Source of the DNA: Chloroflexi bacterium GWB2_49_20
GTDB taxonomy: Bacteria > Chloroflexota > Anaerolineae > Anaerolineales > Villigracilaceae
Assembly (NCBI GenBank): GCA_001796335.1
Contig: MGMF01000010.1
Span: 1-64,000 of the forward strand
Length of the DNA stretch: 64,000 nucleotides
Direction: 5' to 3'
Part shown: piece by piece, positions 24,851 to 32,655 of the stretch
How the letters are laid out: each line of letters opens with the position of its first letter
Position numbering within the stretch: the first letter of the stretch is position 1
The notes under the pieces: model-generated
Databases searched by the model: none
What the model saw: only the letters and a program-made list of their open reading frames with translations
What the model was told of the DNA's origin: nothing
Program-made: the position numbers and the translations under genes

Positions 24851-26688
24851 GGTTGTTGAGTATAGGTCGGGCGGGGTGTGAGTGTCAGGGTAGATGTAGG
24901 CGTTCTGTAATTCCAGGGAGTGCGGGTGGGCGTTTTGGATGGGGGGATAACATTTGTGGGAGTGATGAAGATCTCGGGTGGGTACACCTGGAGCATGGCT
25001 GTTTGCCAATCCAATCCGGAGGTAATAACAAATTCGCCAAAGCGAGTCCCATTAAAATAGCTACGCCAATTTGAAAGAGAAGGAAGACGATTCCATCCAT
25101 AATCCCTGGCCAAAGTGGTAATATCCACCCAGAAGCCTGACGGAATATTGGAAACCGGTTGCCCTCCCTGGTCATAAGCGATAGGGGTGCCGCTGAATCG
25201 TGCGTTAATATCCCAGGGGGACTGGTGCAAAGGTTCGCCCTGAGACCCATCCTGGGCTCGGGTGCGCAAGTAAACTCGCCAATAAGTTTGTTGCCCGATT
25301 TCTTCTTTTACAATAGCTATCCATCCAGCATCGAGAAGAATGGGATTCAGTGAAAATGCACGCCCTGTGTAAAGCCAATCATCACCAAGCCCCGGATTGA
25401 GCGGTATAGAGATTGGAACAAAAGCGTTATCAAGGCTGGCAAGTGCATCCCAACCAACATCTATGGCTATTCGCTGCCGTAGTGCATTAAAAGATTCGTC
25501 CAGTATGTCCAACATGCGGGCATAAGGTGCCTGAACATCGGGTAAGGCTACAAGGTTAAGACGATTATCGGGTACTTCCTGCACTGGCGTGGTGATGGTG
25601 ACAAACAAAGGGGTTGGAGTCAAATTAGATGCCAGGAGAAGAGAATCGGCCAGCGGGGAGGTTAAATTGACAAAACCGAAGTCAAAACCTCTCAGACTAC
25701 CTGTCAATAAAATAGGTGGCAAAGAGTAGTTACCTGTAAGGGCAAACGCCTCCAGGAAAGTATCGTTAGGGGCTGCAAGCAGTGAAAAGATTTGTGTTCC
25801 ATCGGGATTCCAAATAGGCCAATCCCCGCTCCCCAACCAAACTGGAGAGGCTGGCTTTAGTCTGTTTAAAATATAAATACCGTTCAATGAAGATTCTGAA
25901 GGAGTTGCACTCCAGGCGAGGAAATTACCATCAGGCGACCAGGCAGGATGAGTTTCGCTAGCTTGCTTGTTTTGACTGACGTTGAATAAACGCTCATCTC
26001 CGATTTTATCCAGGTCAGCGACCCAAATCTCGTTTTCACCGGTATGATTGGACACAAAAGCAATTTGACGTCCCAAAGGAGACCAGACAGGAGAATGTTC
26101 TGCCGATGGTTGATCGGTTAATCGTTGACGTTCTCCGGGGTTGTTAACCGAAAGTATTTCCAGGTCAAAATTCCCGTTTCGAAAGGTTTCGAAAACCAAC
26201 CATAATCCATCAGGCGACCAGGATGGAGAGGCTTCATACTCCATAGTATCAGTCAGACGCGTAATAATTCCAGACTGGAGGTTGAGTAGGTACAGATCCC
26301 AGTATCCATTTCGGCGCGAGGCAAACGCAACCTGATTACCATCCGGGCTAAGATTGGGTGTAATGTCGTCCCAAGGGTCAGCAGTCAACCTGGTTAGAGG
26401 CATACCTTGTGGAGAAAAGGCGCATAAATGCGCGTAGCCACTATCCATCATGGATAAGATATAAACTTCCTGGGGTCCAGCTGGCGGAACAGGTGTGGCA
26501 GTGACTACGTAAGGTGTTTGGGTGGCTGACAATGTAGAAGTATTTGATGGCAAGGGAGTTATTGTATCCACTTCAATGGTAGGTGGAGCTGTCGGCTCTT
26601 TTTGACCAGAGCAACCTAAAAGTAAAGTCGACAGTAATGTGAGCATCAAACAGGGTACGAAGCTGCGGAAGGAAGAGATTATATTCAT
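24847..26688 (-). CDS. TolB-like beta-propeller lipoprotein
   Basis: This 613-residue lipoprotein (lipobox LLLGC) has a Thr/Pro linker and then several PD40 (WD40-like TolB) blades: LSPDGNQVAFASRRNGYWDLYLLNL, WSPDGLWLVFETFRNGNFDLE, WSPLGRQIAFVSNHTGENEIWVA and WSPDGNFLAWSA. The second half (from about residue 370) is not recognised. It contains a SLDNAF-type region and another Pro/Thr-rich C-terminus. A monoderm-type organism would not use it in a Tol-Pal complex, so a cell-surface or envelope sensor role is possible. It is coupled to the M23 gene downstream by an ATGA overlap and to the small protein gene upstream. Confidence 0.83.
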   Translation of the reverse strand: MNIISSFRSFVPCLMLTLLSTLLLGCSGQKEPTAPPTIEVDTITPLPSNTSTLSATQTPYVVTATPVPPAGPQEVYILSMMDSGYAHLCAFSPQGMPLTRLTADPWDDITPNLSPDGNQVAFASRRNGYWDLYLLNLQSGIITRLTDTMEYEASPSWSPDGLWLVFETFRNGNFDLEILSVNNPGERQRLTDQPSAEHSPVWSPLGRQIAFVSNHTGENEIWVADLDKIGDERLFNVSQNKQASETHPAWSPDGNFLAWSATPSESSLNGIYILNRLKPASPVWLGSGDWPIWNPDGTQIFSLLAAPNDTFLEAFALTGNYSLPPILLTGSLRGFDFGFVNLTSPLADSLLLASNLTPTPLFVTITTPVQEVPDNRLNLVALPDVQAPYARMLDILDESFNALRQRIAIDVGWDALASLDNAFVPISIPLNPGLGDDWLYTGRAFSLNPILLDAGWIAIVKEEIGQQTYWRVYLRTRAQDGSQGEPLHQSPWDINARFSGTPIAYDQGGQPVSNIPSGFWVDITTLARDYGWNRLPSLSNWRSYFNGTRFGEFVITSGLDWQTAMLQVYPPEIFITPTNVIPPSKTPTRTPWNYRTPTSTLTLTPRPTYTQQP

Positions 26689-27047
26689 TCTTCTGGGTTA
26701 TTAATAGGGATGTTAAAGGTGACGACTCGTTTATCCACTTCTTCTTTTTCCGGGTAAAACAGACGGGCGGTAAGCTGGAATTCAACGGTGTTCTGTTTTG
26801 AGGATTTTATATGCATGGTGAGTTCATGTTTCCAACGAGGAGGTTCGATAATGCTGGCAGAACCGGCATCATTTCCCAAGGAGTCAGTCAGGTTAAGCTC
26901 TATATATGGAGATTGTTGAAATGGGGTGAGTTCCAGGTAGATATGAACACGGCGACCGTCTTCGTAAGGCTTTGCATCCAGGGAAATAATCCTGGTTTCT
27001 TTTGGAGGAAGTCGCTTCAAATCAGGGTCAATGTTGAAAAAGTCCAT
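26685..27047 (-). CDS. Conserved-looking protein of unknown function
   Basis: I do not recognise this 120-residue protein. It has no signal peptide and is rich in alternating beta-type segments (RVHIYLELTPFQQSPYIELNLTD, HELTMHIKSS, TVEFQLTARLFYPEKEE), suggesting one beta-sandwich domain. Its stop overlaps the TolB-like gene start (ATGA), so it is the first gene of a three-gene operon. The -10 box lies exactly six bases before the ATG, so the mRNA is probably leaderless. Confidence 0.75.
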   Translation of the reverse strand: MDFFNIDPDLKRLPPKETRIISLDAKPYEDGRRVHIYLELTPFQQSPYIELNLTDSLGNDAGSASIIEPPRWKHELTMHIKSSKQNTVEFQLTARLFYPEKEEVDKRVVTFNIPINNPEE

Positions 27048-27053
27048 TGGCTT

Positions 27054-27059
27054 ATTATA
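27054..27059 (-). promoter_or_regulatory. -10 box placed for a leaderless start
   Basis: TATAAT on the minus strand, followed by AAGCCA and then the ATG at 27047. The expected start site is the A of the ATG. The -35 is weak. Confidence 0.6.
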
Positions 27060-27215
27060 CTTCCAGGTATGATAAATAAAATATTAAAAAAATCAATGAT
27101 CAAGCATCAAACAAAACTGTTGATTCGGAATAATGGTTGATATTTCGGTTTTGGATTCCCTAATTGGCCCAATGTTTCAGATTTGTCAGTTTGGTGGAAA
27201 GGGGTTGAGTGCTGG

Positions 27216-27476
27216 ATGATCGATACGACGAGTGCGTTGGGGGTCTGTAAAGAATGTGATCCTATACGGAAGGCAAAAACCATTTACGGCGAGATTGAGT
27301 ACGGGCTACAAGTAGAATACAGGAAAGACGAAAAGAGCCCTCTAAATTCCTGGGCACGAACAGTGGCGGATTACGCAAAAATCATTGCTGGAACATCTTT
27401 TCGATTAATTGTTAAGAGAGTACCTTGTCCGGCTCTTCATGCAGAATTAGATTTTATATTGGGAAGAATTAAGTAA
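27216..27476 (+). CDS. Unrecognised short open frame in a decaying region
   Basis: This 86-residue frame (MIDTTSALGVCKECD to FILGRIK) starts at an ATG with GGGG about 12 bases upstream. A TTG at 27183 would extend it by 11 residues. The composition looks protein-like (charged, two Cys in CKEC) but I recognise no family. It lies alone on the plus strand next to an rluA pseudogene. It could be a small gene or a fragment. Confidence 0.35.
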   Translation: MIDTTSALGVCKECDPIRKAKTIYGEIEYGLQVEYRKDEKSPLNSWARTVADYAKIIAGTSFRLIVKRVPCPALHAELDFILGRIK

Positions 27477-27531
27477 AGGCAATCCAGAGGCATGGTAATC
27501 ACGTATTGAATTTGATTATGATATTTCCGAA

Positions 27532-28175
27532 TCATAAATCATTAATTGCTTTCTGAAAATCAGCGGGATAGGATGCGGAAAATCCCATGGTTTGCTGATC
27601 TGCCGGACGGGTGGACTGCAAGGTGTAGGTATGGAGAGCTGGACGGGAGATAATGTCTGTTGGTGGGGCACCATACAGGCTGTCAGCCAAGATTGGGTGA
27701 CCCAGGGCGGCAGCATGTGCACGGATCTGATGGATCCGTCCGGTTTCTGGAGAGGCTTCGGTGAGTATATAGTCCTTAGAAGATTGGAGAACCAGATAAT
27801 GAATGGATGCTTGTTTGCCATTTTTCCAGTCCACCACAGTACGATGTGAATGACAGGAATTTGATTTGAGAGGTTGAAAGGCACGTTTCTGTATCCAGGC
27901 TGGTACTCCAATAAGTACGGGGTGGTTCTTTTTATGACCTGGGGATGCTCGAATTGGATGTTGAGGTCCCGATGAGCGGCAGAATTGCGCACCAAAAGAA
28001 AAACTCCGCTGGTAACTTTATCCAGGCGGTGGACAACCTACAGCCCGTCCAAAATTGGCATCAAGAAGGTTGACCGGAAAAGGGCTTCTTTATCCCATCC
28101 CTCCGGAAGGACCGATAAACCAGATGGTTTGTTGACCACCAGCAGATCGGAATCTTCAAATAGGATGTCAATCAT
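27532..28175 (-). pseudogene. RluA-family pseudouridine synthase, broken
   Basis: Pieces of one RluA-type enzyme lie in order on the minus strand but in changing frames. From the ATG at 28175 comes IDILFEDSDLLVVNKPSGLS and LPEGWDKEALF. A frame change near 28080 gives NLLDANFGRAV, and the frame then returns to read VVHRLDKVTSGVFLLVRN, which holds the catalytic Asp motif. An in-frame TAG lies at 28040-28038. A further shift near 27935 gives NHPVLIGVPAWIQKRAFQPL and the C-terminal TGRIHQIRAHAAALGHPILADSLYG. At least three lesions make a functional product unlikely. Assembly errors cannot be fully excluded. Confidence 0.85.
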
Positions 28176-28301
28176 CACAAGAAAGTTTAAACATTAATTC
28201 ATTTAATGGGGTCATTTGTACAATTTTACCGTTTTGCTCAATGAATATTGTATTTATAGCTTGTCCAATGGGTCAATAGAGAAAGGAAATTGTTCAGGCT
28301 C

Positions 28302-28332
28302 TTGACATTAACGTAACGTCATGGTTTATTAT
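28302..28332 (+). promoter_or_regulatory. MerR-type promoter and operator (19-bp spacer)
   Basis: TTGACA (28302-28307), a 19-bp spacer and TATTAT (28327-28332). The dyad TGACATTA-N3-TAACGTCA (28303-28321) sits in the spacer. MerR proteins untwist such over-long spacers to activate transcription. The start site would fall at about 28339, the A of the downstream ATG, so the regulator gene is probably autoregulated and leaderless. Confidence 0.78.
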
Positions 28333-28338
28333 CCAGAC

Positions 28339-29088
28339 ATGGGATACACTGTCAAGCAACTCTCCAGGCTGGCTGGCGTCAGTGTGCGCACACTGCATTA
28401 TTATGATGAGATTTCCATACTTAAGCCGACTTCGTTGGGGAGTAATGGCTACAGGTATTATGGCGAAGAAGCCTTGATCAAACTTCAGCAAATCCTGTTT
28501 TACCGGGAACTTGAGCTGAGCCTGGATGGCATTCGTCGGATAATGGATAACCCTAGTTTTGACTTGACATCAGCTCTGGAAAGTCACAAGGAAGCTTTGA
28601 AGGAGCGCATTGTACGCATGGAGCGATTGATCCGAACAGTGGACAATACACTTTCACATTTGAAAGGACAAAAAGACATGACAGATAAACAACTCTTTAG
28701 CGCATTTACAGACGACGAGCAAGAAAAATATGCCCTGGAAGCTGAAAAAATGTATGACCCGGAAATTGTGAGGGCTTCCAACCGTATATGGAAAAGCTAC
28801 TCAGCTGAAAAGAAGACCCAAATTCTGGAAGAAGGTAACAAGGTCTACACCGATATTTTGGCCAAAATGCATTTGGGGGCGGAATCTGATGAAGTACAGG
28901 CTTGCGTGGAACGATGGCGCAGGCATATGGATTATTTTTGGACGCCTTCATTGAAGCAGTTGGTCGGATTGGCGGAAGGATATAACAATCATCCCGGTTT
29001 TAAGGCAAATTTCGACAAAATCGATCCACGCCTGGCTGGGTTTATGCTGCAAGCGGTCAATGTGTATGTGGAAAAGAATGATAAATAG
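28339..29088 (+). CDS. MerR-family transcriptional regulator with TipAS domain
   Basis: This 249-residue protein has a MerR winged-helix DNA-binding domain (YTVKQLSRLAGVSVRTLHYYDE, 3-24), a dimerisation coiled coil (about 75-115) and a C-terminal TipAS-type antibiotic-recognition domain with the usual KYALEAEKMYDPEIVRASNRIWKSYS and WRRHMDYFWTPS segments. TipA proteins bind thiopeptide-like drugs and activate their own promoter. An ATG at 28321 lies upstream of the predicted transcription start, so the ATG at 28339 is preferred. No efflux target gene follows. 29089-29193 holds no clear feature. Confidence 0.9.
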   Translation: MGYTVKQLSRLAGVSVRTLHYYDEISILKPTSLGSNGYRYYGEEALIKLQQILFYRELELSLDGIRRIMDNPSFDLTSALESHKEALKERIVRMERLIRTVDNTLSHLKGQKDMTDKQLFSAFTDDEQEKYALEAEKMYDPEIVRASNRIWKSYSAEKKTQILEEGNKVYTDILAKMHLGAESDEVQACVERWRRHMDYFWTPSLKQLVGLAEGYNNHPGFKANFDKIDPRLAGFMLQAVNVYVEKNDK

Positions 29089-29193
29089 AAAATTATTGGG
29101 TATACGTTTGGTCAATTTTGACTAAAAGAGGTTATGCGGACACACCGCCAGTGCAAGCCGGCAGAGTGTTTTTGACAGGGAAAAATGTATATA

Positions 29194-30471
29194 TCAGGTC
29201 ACAGTCAAACGGGTGAGGGGTATTTTTTCGTAAAGTTTATCGGCCACTGCCTGGCGGGATCGATCCGCTGCGTCCCAAATATCGGCAAAAGTTGTATAGA
29301 TGGGAGCCAGGCCATAACGAATGTTGTCTGGTTCACGAAAATCAGGAATAACATTTAGCTCGTCTATAAGGACTCGGTTGATACGGTATCCCTCCGGGTG
29401 GCGCAGGCTGATATGGCTGCCGCGCTGTTCTGGAATGCGGGGAGAGCCAAGCTTGAATCCAAGAGGAGAGAGAATACTGTCTGACAACTGGATGAAGTAT
29501 TCGCTCATCTGGATTGATTTTTTTCGCAAGGGTTGCATACCAGCCTGCAGATGTGGCTCCAGGGCAGCTTCCAAGCTGAGCATGGAAATGATCGGTTGTG
29601 AGCCGGTTAGAAATTTCTTCATGCCGGGAGCAGGGATGTAATCCAGATCAAATGAAAATGGAGAGCTTTGGCTCCACCAGCCCCAGATTGGGGATGTGGC
29701 GTTCTGACCCATGTCTTGACTGGCATACACGAAGGCTGGGGATCCTGGGCCTCCATTGAGATACTTATAGGTGCAGCCCAAGGCAAAATCGACATGGCAG
29801 GCATCCAGCTCAATCGGCAGTGCACCGACAGAATGGCACAAATCCCATATTACCAGCGCACCGACTTGATGGGCTTTTTCTGTTATGGCAGCCATATCAT
29901 AAAGATAGCCGCTTTTAAAGACGACATGGGACAGGGTTACCAGGGCAGTATCCCGATCGATGGCGTTATAGAGCGCCTGCAAATCGGGGGTTATCTCGCC
30001 ATCCTGGGAGCCGATGCGAATGATTTTATGTTTATTTCCCAACAAACTAATACATCCCTGAAGGACATACAGATCTGATGGAAAATTAAGGGTGTCGGTT
30101 ATGATCTTTGTACGTCCGGACTGCAGGGAGAGAACCGCCGTGGTGAGTTTGAAAAGGTCTACTGACACAGAGTCGCCAACTATAACCTGTCCCGGGGCAG
30201 CTCCAATGAGTGTGGCGATCTTTTCACCAATACGAGTTGGGGATTCCCACCAGCCCTGGTTCCATGAGCGGATCAGGTCATTTCCCCATTCCCCAGTAAC
30301 CACCGAATTTACTCGTTCGGCTACAACTTTGGGCAAGCGACCGAGTGAATTGCCATCCATATAGATCATATCTGGATTGTCAATAACAAACTGCTCCCGG
30401 AATGCTGACAATGGATCCTGCCGGTCAAGTTCAAGGGCGTAGGTTCTGTCTGTTCGAAAGGATGAATTCAC
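29194..30471 (-). CDS. kynU: Kynureninase
   Basis: This 425-residue fold type I PLP enzyme has the kynureninase signatures: DGNSLGRLPK near 39-48, RSWNQGWWESPTRIGEKIATLIGA, SHVVFKSGYLYDMAAIT, WDLCHSVGALPIEL and the PLP lysine K236 in GCTYKYLNGGPG. It cleaves kynurenine to anthranilate and alanine, or 3-hydroxykynurenine to 3-hydroxyanthranilate. No other kynurenine-pathway gene is in the window. Start is a GTG with GGTGG seven bases upstream. It is the last gene of a minus-strand run. Confidence 0.9.
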   Translation of the reverse strand: MNSSFRTDRTYALELDRQDPLSAFREQFVIDNPDMIYMDGNSLGRLPKVVAERVNSVVTGEWGNDLIRSWNQGWWESPTRIGEKIATLIGAAPGQVIVGDSVSVDLFKLTTAVLSLQSGRTKIITDTLNFPSDLYVLQGCISLLGNKHKIIRIGSQDGEITPDLQALYNAIDRDTALVTLSHVVFKSGYLYDMAAITEKAHQVGALVIWDLCHSVGALPIELDACHVDFALGCTYKYLNGGPGSPAFVYASQDMGQNATSPIWGWWSQSSPFSFDLDYIPAPGMKKFLTGSQPIISMLSLEAALEPHLQAGMQPLRKKSIQMSEYFIQLSDSILSPLGFKLGSPRIPEQRGSHISLRHPEGYRINRVLIDELNVIPDFREPDNIRYGLAPIYTTFADIWDAADRSRQAVADKLYEKIPLTRLTVT

Positions 30472-30491
30472 TAATTATCCACCAAACTTGA

Positions 30492-32135
30492 TTACGATAT
30501 CTGGTTGGTTGGAATCTTGCTCATTGCATATTCCGCCAGGGCGGTAATAGTCAGGCTGGGGTTGATCCCTGGATTGGCAGGCATTACGGAACCATCCACT
30601 ACATATAACCCCGGATAATTATGAACCTGGAAATCCAACCCGATGACTCCATCCTGGTCACTTAGACCAATAGGTACGCCTCCCATGATGTGAGCGGTGG
30701 TCGGGAAGTTGAACAGACTATCCGTAAAAGCGCTGGCGGGAATGCCATTCATCTTATCAGCCAACATGCGGGTAACCTGGTTGGCAATTGTGATCTTGCT
30801 GGCAGTATGAGCCCGTTCGTGTTCAGGTTTGATCACCAGTCCCTTGCGACCAAATGTGAAAATGCTCTTTCCTAGCCGGATTCGGGTAAGATTTTCTTCA
30901 GTTTGCATTACAAGTAATATGGTTGTAAAGCGTGCCCAGCGTGAAAAGAATTTGGAATACAGAAAATCCCACGGGTGGCGAATGATCTCCCAAAGAGTTT
31001 TTAAGATACGCATGGGTATATTTGCACCGGCGGTTATCATGGGAGCTACCATGACGCGAATGAAGGAAGACCCGTCGGAATAGCGCACAGGTTCCACGCG
31101 GGTTACCTCATCAGCGCTGAATACCGAGCCGATGGCTATTCCTTTGGAGAGATCAGTGTCGCGGTTACGCGTGGTTACTCCAAGGATGTTTTCATTATTG
31201 GTGCGGACGTGGTCACCAAGTCGCTCAGAGAGTTGTGGCAGTGAGTGTGTAACTTCACGGCAACGGAAAAGTAATTCCAGAGTGCCTAAAGCTCCAGCAG
31301 AGACTATCACATTCCGGGTTTTTACATTTTGATCAGGATTAATTAGAAATGATGTCGATGATGAATAAGTAATTTCGTAGCGAACCCCATCTTCGTTAAT
31401 GTTTGATGCGCCTGTTGTATCGGCAGCCGATATTGGACGGATATCCTTGACTTTAGCTTCCGCTTGAATGATCGCTCCCATTTTTTCTGCAAAATACAGG
31501 TAATTCTTGACCAGTGTATTTTTGGCATTATACCGGCAACCGACCATGCAGCCACCGCAAAAATTGCAAGCTACCCGTTCAGGTCCCTTGCCGCCGAAGT
31601 ACGGATCCGGGAAGCTCTGCCCTTCCTGGTCAGGCTTTCCAAAGAATACCCCAACATCAGTTGGCTGGAAAGAATCAAGATGACCCAGATCATCTGCCAC
31701 TTCCTTGAGCCGGTCATCCGAGAAAAACATACGCGGGTTTCGGGTGACCCCCAGCATTTGCCGGGCTTTTGTATAATGGGGCTGTAATTCTTTTTTCCAG
31801 TCCGCCAACTGTTGCCAGGCCGGTGCATTAAACAGGCGATCATCTGGTTCCATCAACACATTGGCATACATCAAGCTGCCTCCACCGACTCCGCTGCCAT
31901 GCAAGGCCAACAGACCATTCATGAAGGTCATTTCGAAATCTCCAAAGCAGCGTAACACGGGCAGCCAGAGATATTTCCAAATATTCCAGTTGGATTTTGG
32001 GAAATCCTGATCCTCAAAGCGTTTGCCGCGCTCAAGAATTAAGACGCTGTAACCTTTTTCAGCCAGGCGCATGGCTGAAACTGAACCTCCGAAACCGGAG
32101 CCAATAATTACATAGTCATAAGTCTTGTTCTGCAT
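30492..32135 (-). CDS. GMC-family oxidoreductase (cholesterol-oxidase-like)
   Basis: This 547-residue flavoprotein has the FAD loop GSGFGGSVSAMRLAEKGYSV (13-32) and HGSGVGGGSLMYANVLMEP. A cysteine-rich motif follows (CNFCGGCMVGCRYNAKNT). The GMC end has HIMGGVPIG and YVVDGSVMPANPGINPSLTITALAEYA. The family oxidises alcohols with FAD. The C-x2-C-x2-C-x3-C motif is characteristic of the cholesterol-oxidase-like branch; a metal role there is not established to my knowledge. AGGAGA precedes the ATG. Neighbours are beta-oxidation genes, so a hydroxy-lipid or sterol-like substrate is possible. Confidence 0.88.
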   Translation of the reverse strand: MQNKTYDYVIIGSGFGGSVSAMRLAEKGYSVLILERGKRFEDQDFPKSNWNIWKYLWLPVLRCFGDFEMTFMNGLLALHGSGVGGGSLMYANVLMEPDDRLFNAPAWQQLADWKKELQPHYTKARQMLGVTRNPRMFFSDDRLKEVADDLGHLDSFQPTDVGVFFGKPDQEGQSFPDPYFGGKGPERVACNFCGGCMVGCRYNAKNTLVKNYLYFAEKMGAIIQAEAKVKDIRPISAADTTGASNINEDGVRYEITYSSSTSFLINPDQNVKTRNVIVSAGALGTLELLFRCREVTHSLPQLSERLGDHVRTNNENILGVTTRNRDTDLSKGIAIGSVFSADEVTRVEPVRYSDGSSFIRVMVAPMITAGANIPMRILKTLWEIIRHPWDFLYSKFFSRWARFTTILLVMQTEENLTRIRLGKSIFTFGRKGLVIKPEHERAHTASKITIANQVTRMLADKMNGIPASAFTDSLFNFPTTAHIMGGVPIGLSDQDGVIGLDFQVHNYPGLYVVDGSVMPANPGINPSLTITALAEYAMSKIPTNQIS

Positions 32136-32159
32136 TATTTCTCCTTTGGCGGTGAGAGA

Positions 32160-32585
32160 TTATGAACGCAGTGGTTGTGACATGCTGATCATTTCAACGC
32201 GTTGTTCCCAGCCCAACTTTTTCCAAAAACTAATGCCGTCCTGATTGCCACTCTCTACATAAAGGTGACAACGATGGATGCCTAATTTGATCAGTTCGAA
32301 CATGCAGCGCCCGACCAGGGATTTGCCAATTCCCTGTTTACGATGGTTTTTCTTCACTGCCAGATTATGAATGTAACCATGGCGACCATCATGCCCACAC
32401 AAGGCAGCCCCAACCAGTTTGCCCTGGTCCAGGGCAACAAAACTCAGTGCCGGATTCCGTTCGAGGAAGTGAATGACGCACTCGCGCGAATCATCTGCAT
32501 TCAGCATCAAGCCTTCACTTTCCTTCCAAAGGGCATAAACCAAGTCGTAATCATCTATTTCCATTGTGCGAAGTTCAATATTCAT
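32160..32585 (-). CDS. GNAT-family N-acetyltransferase
   Basis: This 141-residue protein has the GNAT core: FVALDQGKLVGAALCGHDGRHGYIHNLAVKKNHRKQGIGKSL with the acetyl-CoA loop (HRKQGIGKSL) and YVESGNQDGISFWKKLGWE. Substrate is unknown; the layout resembles RimI-like or small-molecule acetyltransferases. AGGAG before the ATG supports the start. It sits between the hydroxyacyl-CoA dehydrogenase and GMC genes. Confidence 0.88.
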   Translation of the reverse strand: MNIELRTMEIDDYDLVYALWKESEGLMLNADDSRECVIHFLERNPALSFVALDQGKLVGAALCGHDGRHGYIHNLAVKKNHRKQGIGKSLVGRCMFELIKLGIHRCHLYVESGNQDGISFWKKLGWEQRVEMISMSQPLRS

Positions 32586-32655
32586 GCTTGGCTCCTATGA
32601 AACTAGAATGTGCGGATAAAACATTTTTTTGCACTTCATCAATTTTATGCAAATA

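Noticed and set aside
24851-25009. Extended start of the M23 lipoprotein
   Set aside because: The extra 53 residues lie inside the TolB-like gene, and the ATG at 24850 gives a proper lipoprotein signal and an ATGA overlap.
27516-27995. Long minus-strand open frame over the rluA pseudogene
   Set aside because: Only its first part (VRNSAAHRDLNI) is real RluA sequence; after the frame change it is a shadow of the true C-terminal frame.
29089-29193. Terminator after the MerR gene (GTCAATTTTGAC and a later T-run)
   Set aside because: The dyad is only five bases per arm and the T-run has no convincing GC stem before it.
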